The notes: a model not told the origin generated them from the letters alone. DNA of 32,912 bases from Gracilaria caudata (GCA_030374735.1 JASCIV010000197.1:1-32912), one strand, 5' to 3'. Shown: positions 8,765-18,501, counted from the stretch's first letter. A program made the numbers and translations.

Positions 8765-10036
8765 ATGGGCCCAGGATCTGGCTCATCGAAGGACCTGCCA
8801 AAGAGGCCAAGGTTCAGCTGGGATTTGCATCACGTCCCGTAGACGGATGGTCGCGGAAATCAGTAAGAGTACGCCCAAGCAATGAAGCAGTGGGAAGCGT
8901 ACCATGATTTGCTGCCTGAAAGCAACTCCTGTCGAGCGATTAAGAAGATCCGTGGAATACTGTTACAGTCTCAACTGTACGGACGAGCGAAAGACATTTG
9001 TCGCTCAGTACCAGATGATGTGGTGAAATCGGAGAAGAGTGTGCAAGCAATTGTGAATGCTGTGTACAAGCGAGACCCTTTGGCCGTAGTTTCCGACGTC
9101 TATCAGGACTTCCTCTCATTACTGAACACGCGTAGAGGGGCAAGTGAGACATTCATGAATTTCGAGTCAAGGTTTCAAGCTCAAGTATCACGAGTCAATG
9201 CCCATGGAGATGATGCAAAGTTATCAGAAGCGTTAGTGGCCTTTACGCTGTTGGCAAATGCAAATCTCGACAGCAATCAGCGAATCCCTGTATTGGCCAA
9301 CTGCACTACCGTCGACGCGAAGCTAACCGCCAGTTCTACGACGAACGACTACTTGCGAATGGTATCGTATGAGTCAATAGCTTCAGTACCCCGTCAGTGT
9401 GGTAAGACTGGGCAGGCTGATAGCAGCAAAGGCACGTTGCAAGCCAGTTATGCGTCCAGTACCAGACCACAGAACAGAGACAAGTCACGGGGACGACCGA
9501 GGAAAACCCCAGAACAGATGGCTGACATCAAAGCCAAGACAAAGTGTCCCAAGTGCGGCAAATATGGACATTGGAGGAGTGATCACCAGGAAGATGGTTC
9601 ATTGAAACCTGGCGCTGTTTCTCTAGACGAGCCTCCTAAGACGCATGATAAGAAGAACACTATCTCGTTCAATATGGTTCAGTGCTGCTCATCAAGTTCA
9701 GATCCAGTAGTGGAGAATGTTGTAGGCCCTTTGCTAGACAATGATGCTCCCTACAGTGGTATCGGACTGAGTGAGTTGAACATGATCAAACACTTGGTGT
9801 GTCCCGATTGGAATGGTAACCTTGATCCCATTCCAGAAGCGGTAGAAGACCGACCCTTTTGGCAATATGGGAAGGGAGAGCACTCAAGCGAATGCAGACC
9901 TATCATCGGATCCGTTGTGCTCGAAGCCAGGACTACTGACGAAGATACAGTGCGCATCAGGCACTTAGTCATTGAAGGATCTACACAGTGGGTCATCGGA
10001 CGAAATGTCATCAGGTATTGCAACATCCTACAATAG
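8765..10036 (+). pseudogene. Copia gag-protease, degenerate
   Basis: The ancestral start is probably the ATG at 8765 (MGPGSGSS...), only 3 bp after the LTR. This frame then meets stops at about 8840 and 8873 and is open again from ATG 8882 to TAG 10036 (384 residues). It contains a gag capsid-like helical region (residues about 20-130) and a zinc knuckle CPKCGKYGHWRSDH at about 222-235. The knuckle spacing is CX2CX4HX4H, with His instead of the usual final Cys. A retropepsin-like region follows: LLDNDAPYSGIG (active-site triplet at 9737-9745) and, near the end, WVIGRNV matching the family's conserved ILGRN-type strand. The triplet reads Asp-Asn-Asp rather than Asp-Thr/Ser-Gly, so the protease is probably dead or divergent. 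Confidence 0.85.
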
Positions 10037-13000
10037 GAAAGAACTTGCTGCAGCTACCTCCAGATCACAATGGAGTTTGTCAGGGGTATGTGGCATTAGT
10101 CGATCACGATATGCACAGCTACATTCCGTACTCAGCGTTCATGTCAGACAAAAGTGTGATGACAGAGAAGAATGACCGTATTCTCTACTGTGCTATGGCC
10201 AGCGTGGCCGATTCACCGTCAGCTAGACCGTGGATTGAAGTGAAGAAAATAGTCGACAAGGTCCATCGACATGTTTGTGGTCATGCAGCATACTCTGATA
10301 TCAAGGTTCTCTTACAGCGAAACGACATATGGGATGAATCCGTCAACAAGTACTTATCAGAAGTCCTTGAGGAGTGCACCCATTGCAAGACTACTTCGCT
10401 ACCTCAGACAACTAGGAAAGTGTCTCTAAGTACTATGAGCAATCATTTAATGATGTGGTATGTGTTGATCACTTGTTCTTGGATGAAGTGTGTGTCTTCC
10501 ACGCCATGGATTCAGTATCCCGATACTCTGCAGGTTGTGCAGTAGTCGATACTTCGATGTCGAATGCGATCTCGGCATTCGAAGCGCTGTGGATTTCCCC
10601 CCTTTGGACACCAAATACTTTGCTGTTTGACAGAGGATTCAATAACTCGATATTCAAAAATTACTTGGAGCAGTCTGGTATTGACATGCGTCCCATTCCT
10701 CCAAGAAGACACAATAAGAATGTGTTGGAGTCTAAGCACAGGGTCATACGTGATGTGTATCTACGTCTGAAGTCCGAGTGTAACCTCGAGGAGAAAGATC
10801 ATGTGAACATTCTTATTCAGAAGGCCATCAGAATATCCAATGATCTTTATGGAAATGACCTCCTTTTTGCTAATGAGTTGTCTAAAGGATACACCCGACC
10901 CGTAGATAAGAAGAACCCCTTCCCAGTACCCGACACTCTCAAAGAAGCACACGAGGCAATCATGGCGAAGAGGAAGTTAACGCTGATCTTGCGTTCGAAA
11001 GCTGTCACTGACGTCCCTATATCTGTTGGAGATCACGTTCAGATTTACATCAAGAACCAGCATGAGAAGAGAGGAAAGTGGTCAGGAACCAAACCAGTCA
11101 TCGCCTACGATCACGACAGTAGGACAGTCACCGTACCAGGTGCCAATGGCAGAACTATTTCGGCCGCAGTTGAAGACGTGAGGCATGCACCACCTCCCAA
11201 TGAGCTCGCTATCACTGTTCAAAACGCTATGGACGAGTTGGATATCTCCTTATCGATCGCAATGGACGACTTGGAAGAACAGGAGATCACTGATGATTAC
11301 GACGCCTCCGAACATGGTAGTTCATGCCCTGAAAAAGGATTTGACGCCAGTTTCTTCCCGTGTGACAACGCTAACACCGGCACCCAACAACCGGCCGAGA
11401 CGTCTGACGAGACACAGGTTCATCCAGCTGTAGAAGACACAAGCCAACCTACTCAGATCAGCGCAGCAGTGGATGAGATCGTATCGCACACACAGATCCA
11501 AGAGTTGGTACCGCAGACAACGACGGCACCGGTTGCCCAGAATACAAACGCAGTTCAGGAAGCTCGAAGAAGACCGGCAGTTGGGGACAGAATCGAGGTA
11601 TATTGGCCTTTGGACAAGTAGTACTACCCAGGTAAGGTACTCCGTTATGGACAACGATCGAAGAAGTACTCCGTCAAGTATGATGATGGAGAGAGTGAAG
11701 TTCTTGACCTTAGTAGGGAACAGTGGCGTTTCCGACAGGGTAACACCCATCATGCCAATGAGGTAGAGTTATCTCCAGGCCAGGAGCTGGAGAGCATTGA
11801 AAAAAATACTCTGCGTGAGTTCTTTGATGTACTAGGTTCCAAGAAGTTCATGCTACATCAATCACATGGTCTACCACCCTTTCTGACCCAGAACGCTTAC
11901 CAGAAGGAAGAAGCGTTCATGAACACAGTCGATCGCGTTCCTTTGTGTGATGTACCAGTGGATGCTAACGTGATCTCTAGTCATGTTTTCTACAAGATCA
12001 AAACGTGTGATGATGGATCATTGATACTGAAGGCTAGGATCGCTCCACACGGTAACGAGGACAGTAAGAAGGACAACTTGAAGACAGACTCTGCTACTTG
12101 CCCTCCGGTGGGCGTAAGGATTCTTCTGGCAATGGCTACTATTCGGAAGTGGACACTCGCGAAGAATGATTTCGAGAGTGCATTCCTGCAAAGTGGCGAG
12201 GCCTTGCGCGACGTTTATGTGCTTCCTCCGCGAGAATGCAGTACGCGACACCGACACTACTGGCTACTGCGCGCAGCTTCGTACGGACTAGTGAACGCCT
12301 CCGCCAAATGGCAGAAAGTTAGCGATGATCTCATGCGCCAAATGGGATTTTTGCATCTCGTATACGTACCACAACTGTTCTACAAGCGAACAGACGGCGA
12401 CATCGCAATCATAGCTGTGAAGATTGTTGACGATGTGCTGCTGGCTGGACCGCGAGATGTTGTGAAAGGAGCTATCGATCGGATTAAGCAGTCGTACAAG
12501 CTTGGAACAATTGTTCTTGGTCCTGGTGTGTTCACCTATTTCGGTTTGGACATTGTGCAGTTTAAGGACTACTCCATTATGATTCATGGGGATGAGAAGC
12601 TGAAGGCCCTCGAAGCATATCCAGTTGATCGCAGGCGAAGAAAGGAACGAGAAGATTACCTGAATGAAGTAGAAGCCTTTGCATTCCGTTCCTTGAATAG
12701 TTCTTTGGGACGGCTTGGTAGAGCAGCGTCACCATTCTGCGCATTTGCAGCCAGCTTCCTACAGCAGAAGGGTCCGCGTCCGAAGGTGAAATACTTGATT
12801 ACGCAGATCAATTTGCTGAAAGTTTTGAAGAAGAGAGGATCTACTCTGCAGTACGTGCGCCCAGCAGATAACAAACCATACGAGGTATCTATCTTAGTGT
12901 TCGCAGACGCAAGCAGACATGATGACCATGGACAGTTAGGATGGATAGCAGGCATTCTTTTTGGGGACTTTGAGAAGGACTCAGTTTTTTATGCGCTATC

Positions 13001-13407
13001 TTGGTCGTCTCGCAAATCCAGAAGACCTGTCAAGTCGATTGGGTCCGCCGAGATATTGGCAGCTGGCGAAGCGATAGATGAAGGCAAGGTGCTTCTGAAG
13101 GCTATGAAGACTTTTGTTGGGCATCGATGTCAGCCTAATCGTTGTAGTGGATTCAAAGGACTTATTCACTACGTTGTCTACATGCCGTAACAGCTTGGAC
13201 AGATCTATCCGGGCAGACGTGAGCGTCATCCGTTTTGAATTCGAGACGCATAATGTTGATAAGATGATTTGGATGAACTTAGCAGATCCGCTCACAAAAA
13301 CAGATAGTCCTCTTGAGCAGGCACTTGAGCTTCTGTTGCTCTCAGGAAGGTTGTGTATGCAGTTTCAGCCTTACGAGTCACGCAGCTCGCACTCCTCTAC
13401 AGGTTGA
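10030..13407 (+). pseudogene. Copia pol: integrase, Tudor-like segment, reverse transcriptase, RNase H (frameshifted)
   Basis: The integrase zinc domain (HX3H at VHRHVCGH, then CTHC) is in one frame to about 10430. The core continues in the next frame with VDHLFLD, LLFDRGF and NVLESKH as the D, D and E positions. The same frame then runs to RNase H except for one TAG at 11619-11621. That stop lies inside a segment reading VYWPLD...YYPGKV...KYSVKYDDGE, which looks like a Tudor/SGF29-type fold. The reverse transcriptase shows KNDFESAFLQSG, YGLVNASAKWQ and IVDD (12423-12434). RNase H begins VFADAS and contains SAEILAAGEA. Another frameshift near 13120 moves its end (VVDSKDLF, LADPLTK) to a third frame ending at 13407. 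Confidence 0.88.
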
Positions 13408-13424
13408 GTTGTGCAAAGGACAAG

Positions 13425-13437
13425 GAAAGAGAAGGAG
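13425..13437 (+). other. Polypurine tract of the Copia element
   Basis: A GGAAAGAGAAGGAG-type purine run ends at the first base of the 3' LTR. It is the expected primer site for plus-strand DNA synthesis. Confidence 0.8.
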
Positions 13438-13670
13438 TGTGAATCTCGGATCACGCAAACGGTCCGATCAGACAAGTCGAACTGTTCTGTACTTTAGTCA
13501 CAAGAATTGAGGACTGTGACTTTGCTGGAAGGCAAGCCGTGCGCTGCCATGCTAGAGTAGACTACAAAAGACAGCTGCAGTAGCTGCAGCACGTAGACCA
13601 TCTTGGTCAGACAAGTAGACACCGACAACCAGTAAACACGAGTTTACCTGACACGACCGATTCTTTTGTT
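13438..13670 (+). repeat. Copia 3' LTR
   Basis: This 233-bp copy differs from the 5' LTR by five substitutions and no gaps in a hand alignment. It is followed directly by GTTGG, the target duplication. Confidence 0.9.
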
Positions 13671-13675
13671 GTTGG

Positions 13676-14355
13676 CCGCAGAGAAATTCAACAACTTGAA
13701 AAGCTTGACGTTGCAACAATATCCGAAAGGTCCATGCCAAACAGATCTCTATCATCGAGCTCATTTTGGAAGATTCGACACCGAAAATGCTCGAAGACAG
13801 TTCAAAGTGTTTGTAGAAAGAAAAACAGACAGCCCTTTACCACCAATGCTCATGGTACTCATTCAATCGTATCGAAACTTTTTAGACCATCTCAGTTCAC
13901 TTGAAGATCGAAGAAATGGTAAAATACCAAAACTTTATTCAATTGTATCCATTGAACAATACAACATACTTGATATTGATGATTGAAATGTTCCTGAAAC
14001 TGGTTTTTTTTCAACGCCACATTGCTCTAGATCTTTAGTTGATGATATGCTGCGATTGTTGTCATGCGTTTCTCACAAAAAGAAAACGTCTGTGGGGAAT
14101 TCACTGGCCAAGCATCAAAAAGGTCGAATAGAAAGGTGGACTTGCGACATCAACACCTTCTTTGAAGATTTGGATAACTTGAAACCCCTTTATTTTGGGC
14201 GCTGCAGGAAACGCCGAAGGGGAAGGAGAGGAGGAAAACGTGCACAGCGCAAACGAGAGAAAGAGGAAGCTGCAAAGCGAGAGGATGCTGCAAAAAAAGA
14301 GGAAGCTGCAAAACGGAACAATTTCGGTACAAGCTGCGTCTCTGGTAGAATGTAA
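13676..14355 (+). pseudogene. Unrecognised protein-like frame interrupted by Copia and one TGA
   Basis: Not a recognised family. The frame is open from the Copia junction to TGA at 13984-13986, continues in the same frame after that single stop, and ends at 14355. Removing Copia with one copy of GTTGG joins it to an open stretch reaching back to about 8360. The first half has mixed, globular-looking composition (DLYHRAHFGRFDTENARRQF). The second half ends in a basic/acidic tail, RKRRRGRRGGKRAQRKREKE, followed by three six-residue repeats of the type EEAAKR (18-bp units at about 14265-14325). A host or transposon gene disrupted by the retrotransposon is the simplest reading. Without a homologue, chance openness of the upstream part cannot be excluded. 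Confidence 0.45.
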
Positions 14356-15018
14356 TGGTTGGTTTTAAGTCCAGCATTGTATACCTTGTGAGTTCCGTTT
14401 TTGAGACGAAGCCATGCAAACCTGTATCAGTGTTTGCGTAGGGACAGAGCCATTGCAAAAGCTTTCATGGAGTCGAATCTAAAATCTGCCCCATCCCTGC
14501 AGTACGAGGGGTAAGAGGGCCACAACAGTACCACTGCAGATTGGGATGGAATGAGGTAGCATTCTACCCTTCGTACTTTGTACAGGTGTACCGTCGTACC
14601 ATTCCTGCTTTGGAATGGTGAAGGCACGAAGGAGTGCTGGCATTGCCAGACTGGAAGCATGAAGAATGCCAAAGGAGAGTTGTCGCGATGGATAGTTCGG
14701 CGTTTTTCTTCCGATCTCAACGGCAAGAAGCTTGAGGCCCTGGTGATTTGTACATTACAGAACTTCGAGGATATACGCATTTGTTCTCCAGATATGATGA
14801 TCATACATAGTGATGTTGTCGTTTCTGCACTGGCTCCCAGAGATCTTGTGCGCTCTGACTAGAAACACACAACCAAGCTACAAATACACTACCAAGGGTA
14901 TGCACAACTTCAGCCATGATCATAGGAGAGCGATGCAATGATTGGCGATGATTTGCTTTGGGATTTAGCCATGTGTCACACGACCGCAATATTAACCCAA
15001 TCCAAAATGAGTAACCCT
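14356..15018. other. No clear gene; short open frame near a promoter-like module
   Basis: GGTAG-4-CTACC (14555-14568) and TACCGTCGTACC (14589-14600) resemble the promoter region at 4700-4840. A 94-codon plus frame (14578-14862) follows and contains CWHCQTG, but it has no convincing ATG upstream of its conserved-looking part and no recognised domain. It may be the remains of a gene whose promoter is better preserved than its body. Confidence 0.4.
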
Positions 15019-15168
15019 TTATATATACAAAACCTGCTTCGCCAGTTTACTTTCTGCGGCGACGATGATGAAGTCGTCATCACCATCCTCACTATAATCC
15101 TCGCTATCACCCTCGTCATCATCATCCTCACTGTCACCTTCGTCCACTTCAGACGCATCGCTGTACAT
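15019..15168 (-). CDS. Acidic low-complexity reading frame (possible C-terminal exon)
   Basis: Read on minus from ATG at 15168 to TAA at 15019, this gives 49 residues dominated by Asp, Glu and Ser (EVDEGDSEDDDDEGDSED and on), ending DFIIVAAESKLAKQVLYI. The frame is open upstream to about 15245 without another ATG. Acidic tails of this type occur on chromatin and nucleolar proteins. The underlying DNA is GAT/GAG-rich and could be open by composition alone, so this is a weak call. Confidence 0.25.
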   Translation of the reverse strand: MYSDASEVDEGDSEDDDDEGDSEDYSEDGDDDFIIVAAESKLAKQVLYI

Positions 15169-15954
15169 ATCACCCTCAAGTGCTTCTTCGACGTTCTGCG
15201 GATGTGTAGCCCTGGCGCTGGAAAGTCTAGAACGGAACGCGACAGTGAGTCATCATCGGTGGAGAGATCAGCAATCTAGGTCTCCACGCACGTAATTTTG
15301 TCTCCATTTGTGTACAGGGGTGATTGAAAAGTGACAGACGACGCTGCGGTAAACGAAAGCGGTGCATGCCACGCATTCATGGCTGACGTCGTCGCCGAAC
15401 TCTCTGAATCTGCGGGCAAAGGAGGTGTAGCGCATGTTATAGACACAGGCCTGGTAAACGCTATGCACAGGATAGATTCCAAGTGCTGCGGAGAGAGAGC
15501 GCATTCTTCCCAGAGAAAGTCTCCAACCATCTGATTGATAGTAGATCCAATAAGACGCCAATGCTGGTGGGTCCGTTCTTCAGACACTATCACTAATGCA
15601 AGGGAAAAAGAGCCAGGAACATTTGATGCAGTTCTAAAGACCACCGACCCAGCACTCGAGAACTTACGAGACCAGCTTGGCTTTGCTAACTACATTGATG
15701 ATGATTCTCAAGGGCCAAGAGATGCCATACACATCTCTCGGCTTTGTTCTTTTCCTATAGCAAATCGCTGTTTAAATCTTCGGTCCGGTTCAAATCGACT
15801 TGTCATGAAAGTGGGCGAAGCAGCTGCAAAGAATTGCCTCTGGTCAGGAGGTGCGGCTTCCTTGAACTGAACGAAAGCTGGAAGAGTATCATGGTCCGGC
15901 CAGTCCTCTCTTGTTGGAGTCCCGCGGGCCTGAGATATTTTGGATAGTTGGTCT
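15169..15954. other. Overlapping open frames of uncertain status
   Basis: A minus frame (15644-15276) and a plus frame (15535-15870) are open over 110-120 codons each. Neither shows a recognisable domain, a promoter motif or a good start. The plus frame contains PALENLRDQLGFANYIDDD, which looks protein-like and could be the upstream part of the Sel1 relic that follows, in another frame. Confidence 0.35.
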
Positions 15955-16315
15955 ATGTCAGAATCTCCTGGCAGATACGATTTGTATCATTTCGATGAAA
16001 GATTACCAAAAGACCCTGTCCGTGCTGCAGCCCTCTACCAGGGAGCAACTATACAAAGCAATGAGGTCGGCGCGATGAGGAGGTTGGCAAACATGTACCG
16101 CCATGGTGATGGCGTTTCCAAGAACCCTGTACTATCTGTGACGTTATACCACGCTATACCATCTGGCAATCGATATCTGTGATGGTAATGACTCTAGAGC
16201 TCAACGTGCACTGTTGCTTACGAACGGAGATGAAGATGTGGAACCAGATGAACAGAGAGCTCAAACTTTGCATGAACATCTCCAACATCAAGGAATGATG
16301 ACTCCGAGAACTTGA
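15955..16315 (+). pseudogene. Sel1-like repeat protein, frameshifted remnant
   Basis: From ATG 15955 the frame reads RYDLYHFDERLPKDPVRAAA, then ALYQGA..SNEVGAMRRLANMYRHGDGVSKNP, the alternating helix pattern and GxGVxKD-type turn of Sel1-like (TPR-related) repeats. At about 16150 a duplicated TATAC with five intervening bases (a 10-bp insertion) shifts the frame. The continuation LAIDICDGNDSRAQRALLLT... runs in the other frame to TGA at 16313-16315. Sel1 repeats are protein-interaction scaffolds. Only one to two repeats remain, so this is a fragment. A 52-bp palindrome begins 2 bp after the stop. Confidence 0.6.
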
Positions 16316-16316
16316 T

Positions 16317-16368
16317 AAAAGAGCTCACGTTGACGGCGGGCGCGCCCGCCGTTAACGTAAGCTCTTTT
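16317..16368. repeat. 52-bp near-perfect palindrome
   Basis: Two 26-bp arms meet with no spacer at GGGCGCGCCC. The outer ends are AAAAGAGCT and AGCTCTTTT. Only two of 26 pairs mismatch, and both would be G-U pairs in RNA. The centre is very GC-rich compared with the flanks. It could form a cruciform or a strong RNA hairpin, or be a collapsed fold-back transposon. Confidence 0.85.
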
Positions 16369-17255
16369 AGATAGCTCTTGTGGGACATACCTTGAATCAC
16401 TTTTTGAAATGAGAACACAGTTCTTGAATCAGACATAGACGTATACGGTTTGTAGACGTCATATTCATAACTAGTAAAGAAAATGACGCGGGTGGTTACA
16501 ACCCAGAAGAGGAAGTGAATGCCAGGGGGCACCAGCCTACGAAGGCATTTATAGCAGACTTGACTCGATAATGGAGATGAATACTCCAAGTAGAAAGAAA
16601 AGGGTTGTCCAGACGGTCCTTAACGATAATGATGTAGTCCTGTGGCTGTAACGAGAGATGGGTTGACAACCGAAGGAAGAAACCACGGGGAAAGAGTAGT
16701 GCAGACCATCCCAAGCGATGATGATGTATCACCCTGGTGTCGAAAAAGAACACCACAACGACCAGGACAGGAAGACCAAAGCACCGACGAGCCTAACCAA
16801 GGGCTGTGTCTCAGTCTGTGTAGGGAGGAGAAAGGGTAGAGCGAGAGACCAAGTCGCTCGAAGGAGGGAGAGAATGAATGCAAGCTATGTAGAGAGAGAG
16901 AGAGCGAGCGAGAGAGAGTGTGTGTGTTGAAGGCAGCGAGGCACGGACTGTGCTGAGGGGAGATGGGGGTGCCGAAGAATAGGAAGAGTGGTCTACCCGA
17001 GTTGAGTCGGCGGGGAAGCTTCCAACTAGGGGGGTTTACATAGACAGGAACATTCTGCATAACCTTCGGTGATGCATTCCAGTAAGTGGGTATTAACTTC
17101 CTTATGCCCTGTTTCGGTCATACTAATGAGGTACATGACCATTCGTTATTGGTGATAATCTCTTTCGTTATTGCTTCGTGGATATGTAGCCACTCGTCTT
17201 CATTCACCGGAGGTCGTCGAGGTTTCTCATCATCACCGTCACTCACGCTACCAAA
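16369..17255. other. Low-complexity intergenic region
   Basis: No gene is supported. A GA/GCGA tract followed by GTGTGTGT (about 16888-16927) is a compound microsatellite and explains long Ser/Leu-rich frames on minus. The sequence just before 17256 contains ACGCTACC (17245-17252), immediately upstream of the next ATG. Confidence 0.55.
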
Positions 17256-17687
17256 ATGGATGCGAACAACGAGGCCTTTCAGTTCATCGACGAAGAGCCG
17301 GAGTCTCCGTCCGCTCCTCCCGTGCATCCAAGCGTTATTGACGGAGAGGACGAAGAAGTATCCAACCAGGAAGCCGCCGCCAAGGACCGAGAAGCCGGCC
17401 TGTCCGAAGAAGTGAAAGAGAGACAGGAGGCAGCCATTGTTGCCTTCGAAGACGTTCTCGGCCACTTACTCTCTGGGACACCCAGGACCACAGCGCAGAT
17501 TTGCGACGATATACAGGCTCTTCCGCCCTTCTTCCTTCGTGGGCTAGCCGTGGGCCTGACCCTCGCAGTTATCACCCAGTGCTCTTCTTACCACATCCGC
17601 GCTGTGCGTCGCGTTTACCGCGTCGTGCGCGATATGGTTGAGTCTGAGGACGTGCAAGGGCCTCTGCCCAATGGTACATTGCGTTAG
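17256..17687 (+). CDS. Small acidic protein of unknown function (143 aa)
   Basis: Not a recognised family. The ATG sits in a favourable context (ccaaaATGG). The first 60 residues are acidic and Pro-rich (FIDEEPESPSAPP, GEDEEVSNQE). A helical middle follows, then a moderately hydrophobic stretch, PFFLRGLAVGLTLAVITQ (about 91-108), and a basic helix HIRAVRRVYRVVRD (113-126). Codons are GC-rich at third positions, unlike the surrounding relics, which supports real coding. AATAAA lies 52 bp after the stop. The hydrophobic stretch could be a membrane anchor or a buried helix. No neighbour suggests a function. Confidence 0.6.
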   Translation: MDANNEAFQFIDEEPESPSAPPVHPSVIDGEDEEVSNQEAAAKDREAGLSEEVKERQEAAIVAFEDVLGHLLSGTPRTTAQICDDIQALPPFFLRGLAVGLTLAVITQCSSYHIRAVRRVYRVVRDMVESEDVQGPLPNGTLR

Positions 17688-17738
17688 ACAGTGACCAAGA
17701 TTGCCAGATATGTTCCGCCTCTGCTGAGTCTGCATCTG

Positions 17739-17744
17739 AATAAA
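17739..17744 (+). terminator. Polyadenylation signal AATAAA
   Basis: A canonical signal follows the stop of the 143-residue gene by about 50 bp, which supports that gene being transcribed on plus. Confidence 0.45.
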
Positions 17745-17849
17745 GGAGTGCCCATTTCTCTCTCTGTGCCTACACGTCGTGGAACCGTGCATGCATTTTC
17801 CGCGTTGCGCTTCACGCGCCACGGCGAGGCCATACCAGCTTTCTTGACG

Positions 17850-18050
17850 CGCGCGCTCTCGCGCACGAAAACGTGGCACCCAAGCCAACCCAGATCAGTT
17901 GGTGATGCGCGCGCTTGCGCGCGCTCGGGCGCGGCACAGAAGCCACGCCGGACCTGCTCTTGGTGCGCGCGCTCGGGCGCGCGCAAACAGCGCACGCCCC
18001 GTTCTTTTACGCCCGTGTGGCGCGCCGCGAGCGCGCCCAACCTTCCACTA
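17850..18050. repeat. GC-alternating tract (GCGCGC clusters)
   Basis: At least four blocks of alternating G and C, such as CGCGCGCTCTCGCGC and GCGCGCGCTCGGGCGCGCGC, are interspersed over 200 bp. Several pair with each other as inverted repeats. Alternating purine-pyrimidine DNA of this kind can adopt Z-form. It makes spurious Arg/Ala-rich frames on both strands, none of which is called. Confidence 0.7.
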
Positions 18051-18097
18051 TCTCCTCGGAGATAGCCAAGAAAAACTGGCAATCTCCGAGGAGATAG
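18048..18097. repeat. Strong hairpin with 16-bp perfect arms
   Basis: CTATCTCCTCGGAGAT (18048-18063) pairs perfectly with 18082-18097. An inner GCCA/TGGC extends the stem across one symmetrical mismatch, leaving an A-rich loop. A second hairpin, GAGTGTCCC/GGGACACTC (18115-18123 and 18132-18140), follows within 20 bp. Confidence 0.8.
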
Positions 18098-18441
18098 CGA
18101 GATTCTGGTCCGGGGAGTGTCCCAGGGCGGCGGGACACTCTCCGTGATCCGCCACCACAAGCATCGCCATGACAAGAGTCCGCCACTACACGGTTCTTAC
18201 ATCACAGAGCTTGATACAGGACTACAGGAACAAAGGACCATCCAAAAGTCTGATGTCCAGGCTTGCTACACAGGGATTTGCTGGGTCAGCGTCAACCCCC
18301 TTCTCTGGGATAAGCTCTTGGCAAACTGTACACAGCCTTTCTTTACCTTCCGGCACATCGCGTAGAAAAATTCACAATGCAATCGATTCGGTGGGGCACA
18401 TACCAGAGAATATAATCTTTGAGAATTCCTCTCCGTTGACA
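18098..18441. other. Decayed sequence without a clear gene
   Basis: The second hairpin occupies 18115-18140. Open frames on plus of about 80-100 codons overlap one another and share no recognisable domain. Confidence 0.45.
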
Positions 18442-18501
18442 TTCTCTTGGCAATGCTGCTGTTGAAAGACTTTCTCTTGGCAATGCTGCTGTTGAAAGAC
18501 T
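18442..18501. repeat. Two-copy 30-bp tandem repeat
   Basis: Two exact head-to-tail copies of a 30-bp unit containing ctcttggcaatgctgctg run through 18442-18501. The period is a multiple of three, but no protein is supported here. Confidence 0.85.

Larger units (their letters stand above)
8529..13670 (+). mobile_element. Ty1/Copia LTR retrotransposon, coding region degenerate
   Basis: This is a complete LTR-bounded element of about 5.1 kb. The LTRs (8529-8761, 13438-13670) are each 233 bp and differ at five positions by eye, about 98% identical. GTTGG flanks both ends (8524-8528, 13671-13675) as a 5-bp target duplication, and a purine tract precedes the 3' LTR. The internal order gag, protease, integrase, reverse transcriptase, RNase H is that of Copia elements. 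At least three frame changes and in-frame stops (10034-10036 and 11619-11621, both TAG) show that it cannot now make a full polyprotein. High LTR similarity with a broken body suggests a fairly recent insertion of an already defective copy, mobilised in trans, or fast decay. Confidence 0.93.

Noticed and set aside
16620..17060. 146-codon Ser/Leu-rich minus frame
   Set aside because: Created by the GA/GT microsatellite at about 16888-16927.
17684..18175. 163-codon minus and 124-codon plus Arg-rich frames
   Set aside because: Both are open because of the GC-alternating tract, which contains few stop codons in any frame.
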